Source: Butyrivibrio sp. (lineage in GTDB: Bacteria > Bacillota > Clostridia > Lachnospirales > Lachnospiraceae). Taken from it: a stretch of 60,991 bases of DNA. The translations under genes and the position numbers were made by a program. The first letter of the stretch is position 1. Each line of letters starts with the position of its first letter. The DNA is taken from contig NZ_SVFW01000022.1 of the NCBI RefSeq assembly GCF_015056685.1, forward strand, positions 1 through 60,991, in the 5' to 3' direction. Below, one piece after another: positions 22,518 through 29,263 of the stretch. The notes beneath the pieces were generated by a model. That model did not search any database. It was not told the origin of the DNA and saw nothing but the letters and a program-made list of their open reading frames with translations.

Positions 22518-22889
22518 ATGGGATGTTGTATGATTGGGGCAGGTGAACTAGAGATAATTCCTGCGCCAGATGAGACATTGATCAAGGAGTACATAAAGTT
22601 TTCAAATAGGGTCAATCCGTATGAAAAAATGGATGAAAACTTTCCAAATCCGTGGTTTTTTAATGAGGATAATCGATTAGAGTCGATAGCTGGTAAATTT
22701 GCGGAACCTTCTGTCTGGTATGACTACATAAAGAACTTTTTTGAGGCGCTAGGTTATAAACTGGTTGGTGAAAAGCAAATTGTGGGCGAATGTGACCCTG
22801 AAGTAAATTTCTGGGAATTGAATGATATTCAGTACAAGAAATACAAAAAGTGGAAAGAGAGGATTCAGGATTATGAATTGCGAGCATAA
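22518..22889 (+). CDS. Unknown 123-residue protein, divergent from repressor
   Basis: I do not recognise this family. The protein is soluble, acidic in its first half (DENFPNPWFFNEDNRLESIA) and basic near the end (QYKKYKKWKERIQDY), with many aromatic residues. AAGGAGG precedes the ATG by 7 bases. It is the intact version of the gene that is split by an insertion in segment B. Its position under two repressor operators divergent from an XRE gene recalls phage early genes and toxin-antitoxin-like modules, but there is no direct evidence for either. Confidence 0.75.
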   Translation: MGCCMIGAGELEIIPAPDETLIKEYIKFSNRVNPYEKMDENFPNPWFFNEDNRLESIAGKFAEPSVWYDYIKNFFEALGYKLVGEKQIVGECDPEVNFWELNDIQYKKYKKWKERIQDYELRA

Positions 22890-22941
22890 AAATGTGCAAT
22901 GAAATTTCTATGAATTATCTCTTTATTTTTTTGGAGATACA

Positions 22942-22977
22942 ATGGGAGTATTAGAATCTTTAACACGCCGTGAGTAG
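22942..22977 (+). pseudogene. 5' relic of PBECR4-like gene in segment C
   Basis: TTTTTTTGGAGATAC plus ATG and the codons for MGVLESL are almost the same as the start of the PBECR4-like gene in segment B, after which the similarity ends at 22963 and the frame stops. The upstream structured RNA and the terminator stem are missing; only part of the T-tract remains. A deletion has thus removed both RNA and toxin body. Confidence 0.75.
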
Positions 22978-22996
22978 ATAGCGGTTCTCTTTTTTG
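22964..22996 (+). other. Possible eroded att core plus terminator tail
   Basis: CACGCCGTGAGTAG (22964-22977) agrees with the end of the att core (GTCGCCGGCAGTAA) at 9 of 14 positions. It is followed by GCGGTTCTCTTTTTT, which is the same as the terminator tail after att site 4. It lies exactly where similarity between B and C ends. The match is weak and may be chance. Confidence 0.25.
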
Positions 22997-23046
22997 ATAT
23001 AGTATTTGATAAGGGAGCATGCAGTCAGAATAATGAAATCCACTAT

Positions 23047-24066
23047 ATGGTTGATAAGTGGATGAATAAATTATGGGATAGGAAGGATAAAATTTTGGTT
23101 GGAAAGTACGATATAAAAATCTATGACAACAAAGTACATTACCACCTTATCGTGAAAAGAAATATAACGATAATACAGGGGAACAGTGCAACTGGTAAGA
23201 CAACTTTGATAGATATGCTGCTTGACTATAGTCAATTGGGGAAGAATTCAGGAGTAACAGTAGTTTGTGAGAGAAAATGTGTGGCATTTAGATTTCAAAA
23301 TGATATGCAATTGCAGATTTTACAGACTATGCATGGATACATTATCTTTTTAGATGAGAATAACAGTTTTATCAAGACACATGAATTCGCAAGAATAGTG
23401 AACGAATCAGATAATTATTTTGTAATCATATGTCGAGATGCTCTTCCCCAATTGCCTTATAGCATAGAAGAAATATACGGAATGCGGATCAATAAAGAGT
23501 CGCAGAAATATATTGAACCTAAGAAGACATACAACGAGTTATACAATATTTACAATCTTCACGATAGTAAAGAGATAAAGCCGGATACGGTTATCACAGA
23601 AGATTCCAATTCAGGGAATGAGTGTTTTTCACATGTTTTTGAGTGCGAGTGCAGATCCGCTGAGGGAAAGAGCAAAATTACAGCTATGATTTCAGAGTAT
23701 AAGAATTCAGGAAAAGATTTGCTTGTGATTGTTGATGGGGCAGCTTTTGGTTCCGAAATGCAGTTGTTTAGCAGAAAAGCTGCTAACTGCAATAATAAGT
23801 GTGTTTTATATGCGCCGGAATCATTTGAGTATTTATTACTGAATTCAGGAATAGTTGAGGTGGACGAGAATGTTCTTGAGAATACATATGATTATGCTGA
23901 CAGTAGATATTATCCAAGCTGGGAGAGGTTTTATACAGCCTACCTGATTGAAAGAACAAAGGATACTGTTCTTCATTATAACAAAGCAAGGATTAATGAA
24001 GCATATTTGACTGAGGGTAACTTAGAAAAAATTAGGGCGCAGTTACCGGAACAAATTGAGGTGTAA
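23047..24066 (+). CDS. P-loop ATPase of unknown function
   Basis: This 339-residue protein has a Walker A motif GNSATGKTTLIDML (about 45-58, preceded by the strand ITIIQ) and a Walker B-like IIFLDENNS at about 98-106, so it probably binds ATP or GTP like ABC-type ATPases. A second possible acidic strand is LLVIVDGAAFG (about 225). The remainder is unassigned. The start is uncertain (ATG 23047 or ATG 23062; no good ribosome site). It is followed within 4 bases by a DUF4869 gene, and the two look like one functional unit; a defence or stress role is a guess. Confidence 0.7.
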   Translation: MVDKWMNKLWDRKDKILVGKYDIKIYDNKVHYHLIVKRNITIIQGNSATGKTTLIDMLLDYSQLGKNSGVTVVCERKCVAFRFQNDMQLQILQTMHGYIIFLDENNSFIKTHEFARIVNESDNYFVIICRDALPQLPYSIEEIYGMRINKESQKYIEPKKTYNELYNIYNLHDSKEIKPDTVITEDSNSGNECFSHVFECECRSAEGKSKITAMISEYKNSGKDLLVIVDGAAFGSEMQLFSRKAANCNNKCVLYAPESFEYLLLNSGIVEVDENVLENTYDYADSRYYPSWERFYTAYLIERTKDTVLHYNKARINEAYLTEGNLEKIRAQLPEQIEV

Positions 24067-24070
24067 GAGA

Positions 24071-24535
24071 ATGCTAAATATTATTTATGGAGAAATAGAA
24101 AAAGATAATTATATTTTTGATCCTGATACTTTTTTTAATCATCAAAGTGAAGATGCATGGCTTGAGGATGAGTTTACAAAGGAAATGGTAAAAGATGTTG
24201 ATCAATCAGAAATAATTGGGCCGCATCTTGTTCAAAGCCCTTTTTTAGGAGCTATTCCGCCAGAAAAACTTTCTGGTGGTGTGAAGACACTTATCCTTAT
24301 CGCAAATGATAATGAGCATATATATAATGCTTCTGCTTGTGGGGATAATTGTGCCAAATGGCTTTTAAAAATAGGCGAGAACAAGGATGTAACAATTAGA
24401 CTGGGGTACCTTATGAATTTTGGAAAAGGTCCTTTTCAAATTCATGTTGTTAACACAAATAAAATAGTCAATAATCTTGAAGAGCTTGATGATGAGGTCA
24501 TAGATAATGGACTTCTTCAGCAAGTGACAAAGTGA
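24071..24535 (+). CDS. DUF4869-family protein
   Basis: The 154-residue product matches my memory of the DUF4869 family: MLNIIYGEIEKDNYIFDPDT at the start, LSGGVKTLILIANDNEHIYN in the middle and ASACGDNCAKWLLKIGE after it. The function is unknown. GAGGTG precedes the ATG at 24071; an earlier in-frame start would overlap the ATPase gene. Families of this type tend to be paired with an upstream P-loop ATPase in Clostridia, as here, which suggests an ATPase-partner complex. Confidence 0.68.
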   Translation: MLNIIYGEIEKDNYIFDPDTFFNHQSEDAWLEDEFTKEMVKDVDQSEIIGPHLVQSPFLGAIPPEKLSGGVKTLILIANDNEHIYNASACGDNCAKWLLKIGENKDVTIRLGYLMNFGKGPFQIHVVNTNKIVNNLEELDDEVIDNGLLQQVTK

Positions 24536-24686
24536 GTCGAGTAATTCAATTAGCTTTAAACTCGGAAAAAGTTTATGAATACTTGACTGAGGAGAAAACT
24601 ATATAAGTACCAACGTTATAATTAAATGGAATATAGATCAGAATAATGACAGATAATAAATATGCACATAGGAAAAAATGTTTAGC

Positions 24687-24820
24687 TTGGCTTCCGACGG
24701 TTAAATGCTATTATATGTTTACAGGTGAGTCCTACCTTTAAGTGGAAACTATAACAGATAGTCCTCGCTGATAGCGTGGCTATAAAAAGCTATGTGTCTC
24801 AAAGCACATGGCTTTTTTTT
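24687..24820 (+). ncRNA. ToxI-like antitoxin RNA (type III TA), decayed locus
   Basis: The promoter is TTGGCT (24687-24692) and TATTAT (24709-24714). The transcript would start near 24721 with AGGTGAGTCCTACCTTTAAG, which closely resembles the 36-nt ToxI repeat of Pectobacterium (AGGTGATTTGCTACCTTTAAG): AGGT/ACCT stem, then TTTAAGTG. Only one full repeat and a partial second one (with CGCT/AGCG hairpin) are seen. A terminator (GCTATGTG/CACATGGC, 24789-24812, then T8) closes it, and a ribosome site follows. Confidence 0.68.
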
Positions 24821-24829
24821 GGAGTCATT

Positions 24830-24940
24830 ATGGAACAATTAAAGCTTTACTATATAGACATGAAATATGTTAGAGATCTTCACAATGCTGATGATCGTGT
24901 AGATTCCGTTTCGCCTCAGATAGGGAAAACGCAATTATGA
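24830..24940 (+). pseudogene. Truncated ToxN/AbiQ-type toxin gene
   Basis: Thirty-six codons (MEQLKLYYIDMKYVRDLHNA then DDRVDSVSPQIGK) look like the N-terminus of type III toxin-antitoxin endoRNases of the ToxN/CptN group, which are normally about 150-190 residues. The frame stops soon after QIGK. GGAG is 5 bases before the ATG and directly follows the terminator T-tract. Loss of the toxin body leaves only the antitoxin RNA, so the locus is inactive. Confidence 0.7.
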
Positions 24941-25017
24941 GGTTCTCTTTTATTGCCATCTTGTAATATAGAAGAGTGTACATACTTGTTAGTATGGGAG
25001 AAGGAGAAGACTTAATC

Positions 25018-25497
25018 ATGGTTATACATCCGATAAAACCTGTTTATGATAAAAATTCAAAAATTCTTATTCTTGGGAGTTTTCCGTCTGTAAAATCCAG
25101 AGAAGAAGGGTTCTTCTACGGACATAAGCAGAATAGATTCTGGAAGGTGATTTCGGGAATATTTGAAGAGGAAGAGCCGGAGTCAATAGAGGAAAAGAAA
25201 TCTCTTTTGATAAGAAATAAGATAGCGTTGTGGGATGTGATACAATCCTGTGATATTGTTGGATCCTCGGATTCCAGTATCAGTAATGTGGTGCCAAATG
25301 ATTTAAGCATTATTTTAAGTACAGCAGATATTAAGGCAATATATGTTAACGGCAAAACAGCACACAAATATTATAAAAAGTACACAGAGCCTGTAATTAA
25401 GAGGTCTGCAATATGTCTTCCATCAACCAGCCCTGCAAATGCAGCATGGAGTATGGAAAAGCTTCTGAGTGCTTGGAAAATTATAAAAAGGCATTGA
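25018..25497 (+). CDS. DNA-deoxyinosine glycosylase (uracil-DNA glycosylase superfamily)
   Basis: The 159-residue protein shows the motifs of the family 6 (HDG) glycosylases: LILGSFPSVKSREEGFFYGH with the adjacent NRFWKVI at the start, IYVNGKTAHKYYKKY in the middle and LPSTSPANA near the end. These enzymes excise hypoxanthine (deaminated adenine) from DNA. The ATG at 25018 gives the normal family length; a longer frame from 24976 adds an unrelated tail. The stop codon overlaps the -35 region of the promoter of the MerR-methyltransferase gene that follows. Confidence 0.87.
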   Translation: MVIHPIKPVYDKNSKILILGSFPSVKSREEGFFYGHKQNRFWKVISGIFEEEEPESIEEKKSLLIRNKIALWDVIQSCDIVGSSDSSISNVVPNDLSIILSTADIKAIYVNGKTAHKYYKKYTEPVIKRSAICLPSTSPANAAWSMEKLLSAWKIIKRH

Positions 25498-25524
25498 CCT
25501 TGCCCTTGGGGCAGCCCTTACCAT
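25494..25524 (+). promoter_or_regulatory. MerR-type promoter of MerR-methyltransferase gene
   Basis: TTGACC (25494-25499) and TACCAT (25519-25524) flank a 19-bp spacer with the inverted repeat TGCCC-ttg-GGGCA (25501-25513). Layout and operator arms are the same as in the two HIT-NUDIX promoters, consistent with autoregulation. Confidence 0.8.
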
Positions 25525-25606
25525 TAAGTAAGCACAGGATGATATACGTACGAATCAGGTGTATTACTTAGTTCACAAAATTGTATTTACCAAAAAGGAG
25601 GGCAGT

Positions 25607-26788
25607 ATGAAAGAAAAAATGACATCCGGAGAAATTGCAAAGCAGGCAGGAGTATCAACAAAGGCGCTTCGTGTTTATGACGAAAAAGGGCTTCTTAAGC
25701 CTATTGGGCTTTCTGAGGGGAATTACAAACTCTATGATAAGAGTTCGCTAATTATTCTAGAAAAGATCATAGCTCTTAAGCACATTGGCTTTAGTCTGGA
25801 AGAGATTAAGAATAGTCTTGAAAATGATGATCAGAGTTCTATAAGAGAAATCCTTGAAAAACAGCTTGAAATGATGAATCAGAAAATATATGAACTTCAA
25901 AAGTCTGCAAAGTGCATAAAGTCAGCGCTTGCAAGGTTTGATGAGAATCCTGATTGGGATGACATTGCTGACATCATCAAAAAGATGGAAATGAGTCAGG
26001 GTGCTGATGAGCGCAGATGGTATGCGGAGGAGCATGCTGCAGACGGAATTGAGTGGTACGAAAAGATTTTTAATTCTTTATCCTTTAAGGAAACTGATAC
26101 TGTTCTTGACCTGGGGTGTAGTTATGGCCTTCTGTGGAGAAAGAACTGGGAGCGCATTCCCAAGAATTTTATCGTAGAAGGTGTAGACATCCACGGAAAC
26201 TGGGCTGATGATCTATATAGGTATCTTGAAGACAACCGCAAGACACTTCCTGAAGGCTCTGATATTCAGGTGATTTTCAGTAATCTAGAAAAAGATGAAA
26301 CTTGGGAAAAGATAAGAGAGAAGAAGTATTCAAAGATTATAGCGCATTATCTTTTATCTTACCTACATGATGATGCATATTTTATCAAGAATGTGGCACA
26401 GGTGCTTGCACCTGGTGGAATGTTTTCCGTTAATCACTATGGTGAAGCGGTTAAGGAATATGATTTTTGGGAAAAGTGTTTAACTGAAGCGAGACTTGAT
26501 ATTTCTTTTGCCCATAAAAAGAGAGATGAGAGAAGACAGGCAGACGTAGAGTTTGAAGCGCTTTTATCAGAGAGTTTTGACAGAGTAGAAAAGATAGCGC
26601 TTCCGGGGCCGCTTGTATTTGATAATGCAGGTGCTCTTTTTGACAGAGTGCTGAAAAAGTATCCAGAAGGCGGAAAATACCTTGAGGATAACAGAGAGAA
26701 AATTGAGAAATATTTTGATAGTGCCTTGCTTGGTGACGGACCTGTTACTGTGGATATGGACAGTGTGTTCTATCATTGTTTTATCTGA
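25607..26788 (+). CDS. MerR-family regulator fused to SAM methyltransferase
   Basis: In this 393-residue fusion, residues 1-75 are a MerR DNA-binding domain (SGEIAKQAGVSTKALRVYDE, ALKHIGFSLEEIKN) and 85-120 the dimerization coiled coil. From about 145 on it is a class I methyltransferase (VLDLGCSYGLLWRKNW, then VEGVDIHGNW, IIAHYLLSYLHDD, LAPGGMFSVNHYGE). The methyltransferase domain replaces the usual effector domain, so it may sense SAM or modify the inducer. GGAGG is 5 bases before the ATG. A matching promoter precedes its own gene and two HIT-NUDIX operons, the likely regulon. Confidence 0.85.
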   Translation: MKEKMTSGEIAKQAGVSTKALRVYDEKGLLKPIGLSEGNYKLYDKSSLIILEKIIALKHIGFSLEEIKNSLENDDQSSIREILEKQLEMMNQKIYELQKSAKCIKSALARFDENPDWDDIADIIKKMEMSQGADERRWYAEEHAADGIEWYEKIFNSLSFKETDTVLDLGCSYGLLWRKNWERIPKNFIVEGVDIHGNWADDLYRYLEDNRKTLPEGSDIQVIFSNLEKDETWEKIREKKYSKIIAHYLLSYLHDDAYFIKNVAQVLAPGGMFSVNHYGEAVKEYDFWEKCLTEARLDISFAHKKRDERRQADVEFEALLSESFDRVEKIALPGPLVFDNAGALFDRVLKKYPEGGKYLEDNREKIEKYFDSALLGDGPVTVDMDSVFYHCFI

Positions 26789-26970
26789 GTTTGCAGCTTT
26801 TTTATATTAAATCAAAAACGGTACAGATGTAAAAATAATCGTCTTTATGCATGTGATGCTGGTGTCATAACAATAATAATGAAATGTGTTATAGGTTGTA
26901 ATAAGTGGCTCATAAAATGTGTGAAAAAGGATTGAATGGACTGACTTTTGTGTAAAAAAGACAACTAATA

Positions 26971-27001
26971 TTGACCTTGCCCTAAGGGCATGCTTTATCC
27001 T
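26971..27001 (+). promoter_or_regulatory. MerR-type promoter of HIT-NUDIX operon 2
   Basis: TTGACC (26971-26976), a 19-bp spacer with TGCCC-taa-GGGCA and TATCCT (26996-27001) are identical to the promoter at 20531-20561. The 180 bases before it (26789-26968) hold no gene I can support. Confidence 0.85.
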
Positions 27002-27033
27002 TATAGGTAAAAAAAATATGCAAAGGGGAAGCT

Positions 27034-27528
27034 ATGAACAGAAAAGATATATTAGGGAATGAAATTAAGTCTGAGTGCGTAGGATGCGCAATTGTGCGTG
27101 GCGAGGTGAAACTTCCTGGGGGGATAATTTATGATGGGAAGTCGATTATTCTTGCCGCAGATCCTGAGATTCCAATTCCCGGTTTTCTAATAATTACAAG
27201 TAAAAGACACATTCAGTCTTTTGCGGAATTAACTGTAGACGAGAGAGCTGAGATAGGAAATGCAATAGCAATTGCAGAAAGAGCTATAAAGGATCTGAAA
27301 ATTGCCGAAACTGTTACATTGGTTCAGGAAGAACGTTCCAAGCACTTTCATATATGGATTTTTCCTAATCAGGAGTGGATGCTGGAAAAATTTGGATATG
27401 GTTTGCAGTATCTGCGTGATATCAATGCATTTGCCAAAGATAATGCTTCTGATGCGGATATTGAGAACGTGATAAGGACTGCCGAAGAAATCAAGAAATA
27501 CATAGAAAGCGAAGACAAATATGACTAA
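27034..27528 (+). CDS. HIT-family nucleotide-binding protein, copy 2
   Basis: This 164-residue paralogue of the protein at 20595-21089 differs at 14 positions, all outside the triad (HFHIWIFP). AAAGGGGAAG precedes the ATG. Its end overlaps the NUDIX start by 8 bases. Retention of two intact copies without frame damage suggests both are under selection. Confidence 0.85.
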   Translation: MNRKDILGNEIKSECVGCAIVRGEVKLPGGIIYDGKSIILAADPEIPIPGFLIITSKRHIQSFAELTVDERAEIGNAIAIAERAIKDLKIAETVTLVQEERSKHFHIWIFPNQEWMLEKFGYGLQYLRDINAFAKDNASDADIENVIRTAEEIKKYIESEDKYD

Positions 27529-28270
27529 AATCATTCCAATAAAAGAGCTAAAAATAAAAGAAACTGCAGCAAGAGAGCTTCCTAAGGATATTGAAGAAAG
27601 AGTACAAGTTTACTGGAATGAACTTATAGCAAAGTATCCGGGGATGTTTAATGGGGCGTTATATTCTGTAATCAATATGGAAAATGATGACGGCATAGTC
27701 ACGATAACCTGTGAGCCTTCTGATTATGCTCATTACAAATACAGTGAGATCAAGAATCTTGGAGAGTATGCATGTAGAAGTATGTATGCAGGTTGCATAT
27801 TAGTTTCATCTGACAAAAAGCTATTTGTTTCGTTAAATGGCGTAGGTTCAGAGTTTGTAGGAAAGATTCAGGGAATAGGTGGAGTTATGGACCCTTCTGA
27901 CAGATTTATTGGTGGTGCCATACGCGAGGATGGCAGTACAGATAATAACAAATTATCACCTTTAGTGACAGCATTTCGAGAGCTTGAAGAAGAGGTTGGA
28001 AAGGAAATCAGGGATAGCGTTACTGATATAGGCAAATCGTATCTTGTTAATAATGACAATAAGTATGGCTTTCCATTTGTTTTTTATTCAAACCTTGATT
28101 CAAAAACAATTCAACATGCCTTTGATTCCTTTAAGAAGGAGACAGGCAGTAATGAGGTCGATAGACTGATTTCTTTTGGAAAAGATGATATGGCTCAACT
28201 TGAGAAATATGAATCCGGACAAGATATTGGTGTAGTGGATCTTTTGAAAATCATTATGGGTGAATTGTAA
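27521..28270 (+). CDS. NUDIX-like hydrolase, copy 2
   Basis: This 249-residue paralogue of 21082-21831 has the same NUDIX-box-like segment (GIGGVMDPSDR, insertion, TAFRELEEEVGKEI). The start ATG at 27521 overlaps the HIT stop (ATGACTAA). The gene ends 24 bases before att site 4, whereas in segment B 182 bases with arm-type repeats lie between NUDIX and att, so a short deletion occurred here. Confidence 0.78.
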   Translation: MTKIIPIKELKIKETAARELPKDIEERVQVYWNELIAKYPGMFNGALYSVINMENDDGIVTITCEPSDYAHYKYSEIKNLGEYACRSMYAGCILVSSDKKLFVSLNGVGSEFVGKIQGIGGVMDPSDRFIGGAIREDGSTDNNKLSPLVTAFRELEEEVGKEIRDSVTDIGKSYLVNNDNKYGFPFVFYSNLDSKTIQHAFDSFKKETGSNEVDRLISFGKDDMAQLEKYESGQDIGVVDLLKIIMGEL

Positions 28271-28294
28271 AGATGGAACGGAATACTACTAAAA

Positions 28295-28319
28295 GTTCGA
28301 CCCCGGTCGCCAGCAGTAA
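28295..28319 (+). repeat. att site 4 (right boundary, attR)
   Basis: This is a copy of the 25-bp core with one G-to-A change at 28312. It is the last copy in the window. Core-type housekeeping genes start right after it. Confidence 0.85.
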
Positions 28320-28324
28320 ACATT

Positions 28325-28356
28325 AGAGAATCGCATTAGTTTGCGGTTCTCTTTTT
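28325..28356 (+). terminator. Terminator after att site 4, probable original tRNA-Leu terminator
   Basis: AGAGAATCGCA pairs with TGCGGTTCTCT (one T-G and one A-T shift) and is followed by TTTTT. Since everything between att sites 1 and 4 is inserted, this hairpin is likely the ancestral tRNA-Leu terminator pushed 27.8 kb away. Confidence 0.65.
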
Positions 28357-28395
28357 ATGTTATGATTAAATAAAAGTCAGGAAAGGCAGGGATAA

Positions 28396-29229
28396 ATGAA
28401 GAAAAGGAAAGATTTGGTGTCTTACATATTTATCATTATTGGCGCTGTAATGGCAAGTTTCTCGGTTGCCCTTATACTGCTTCCCAATGATGCTATTGAT
28501 TATGGAACTGCCGGTGTGGCAATCATAATAAGCAAACTGACAGGTTTTCAATTACCAATCTGTGTGCTTGTTGTATTTATCCCTTTTATTATTGCCGGCT
28601 ACATATTTTTGGGGAAGAGATTCACAATTAAAGCTGCAATTGGATCTATTGTATATACTGTGGGGCTTGATTTTTTTGAGAACGTGCCATTTGAACTAAA
28701 TACAGAGCATTTTTTAGCTGTAGCATTTGGAGGAGCTATTTTAGGAGCGGGATTATCACTTATTCTTCGCAGTGGAGGCTGCATAGACGGATCGGAAATC
28801 CTTGCAAATATTGTAGTAAAGAAGTTGTCTGACGTGACAGGAAGAAACTACAGTATGACGCCGGTATTACTTGTTTTTAATGCATTGGTATACCTTACAG
28901 TTTTTGTGGTGATAGATATGACGGCAGCTCTTTTAAGCCTTCTGGTTTATGTTGTGGCAACGGTTGTAATAGATCACTATACAGATCACTTTGAAGCCAT
29001 CAAGCAGGTTACGATCATCACGCAGGATCCGGACGGGATTATTAAAGATATAAAGGACAGACTTAATAAGACCTGTACGATCATGGATACCAGAGGTGCT
29101 ATTGCAGGAGCGAATAATACTCTGATCTGCTACATCAGTTATTTTGAGCTTCCTATAATGAAGGAGATTATTTCAAGCCATTCAGGGAGTTTTAGCACTG
29201 TATCTACCATAGATGAAATATTGAGATAA
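28396..29229 (+). CDS. YitT-family membrane protein (DUF161/DUF2179)
   Basis: This 277-residue protein has five hydrophobic helices in its first 190 residues and a C-terminal DUF2179 domain (KQVTIITQDPDGIIKDIKDR, TCTIMDTRGAIAG). The GSEILANIV segment after RSGGCIDG is typical of YitT proteins. The family is membrane-embedded and of unproven function, possibly transport. It is the first chromosomal gene after the island and is followed by a convergent transporter gene. Confidence 0.88.
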   Translation: MKKRKDLVSYIFIIIGAVMASFSVALILLPNDAIDYGTAGVAIIISKLTGFQLPICVLVVFIPFIIAGYIFLGKRFTIKAAIGSIVYTVGLDFFENVPFELNTEHFLAVAFGGAILGAGLSLILRSGGCIDGSEILANIVVKKLSDVTGRNYSMTPVLLVFNALVYLTVFVVIDMTAALLSLLVYVVATVVIDHYTDHFEAIKQVTIITQDPDGIIKDIKDRLNKTCTIMDTRGAIAGANNTLICYISYFELPIMKEIISSHSGSFSTVSTIDEILR

Positions 29230-29263
29230 ATGGACACAAACCCCGTCCCCTAGGACCATCTCT

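Larger units (their letters stand above)
26969..28270 (+). repeat. HIT-NUDIX cassette, copy 2
   Basis: This is the second copy of the promoter-HIT-NUDIX block of segment B (20529-21831). The flanks outside the block are unrelated on the left, and on the right they resume similarity only at the att core. Confidence 0.88.
22014..28319. mobile_element. Segment C: integrase-less tRNA-Leu island
   Basis: The segment is bounded by att sites 3 and 4. It carries a terminator, XRE repressor and divergent small gene like segment B, a short relic of the PBECR4-like gene, an ATPase/DUF4869 pair, a decayed type III toxin-antitoxin locus, a DNA glycosylase, a MerR-methyltransferase fusion and a HIT-NUDIX operon. 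It has no integrase and no GGTACAA repeats at its right end, so it is probably immobile alone. Confidence 0.75.

Noticed and set aside
535..28319. CRISPR array suggested by repeated 25-bp units
   Set aside because: The four copies are thousands of bases apart, match a tRNA 3' end and flank mobile genes; there are no spacers or cas genes.
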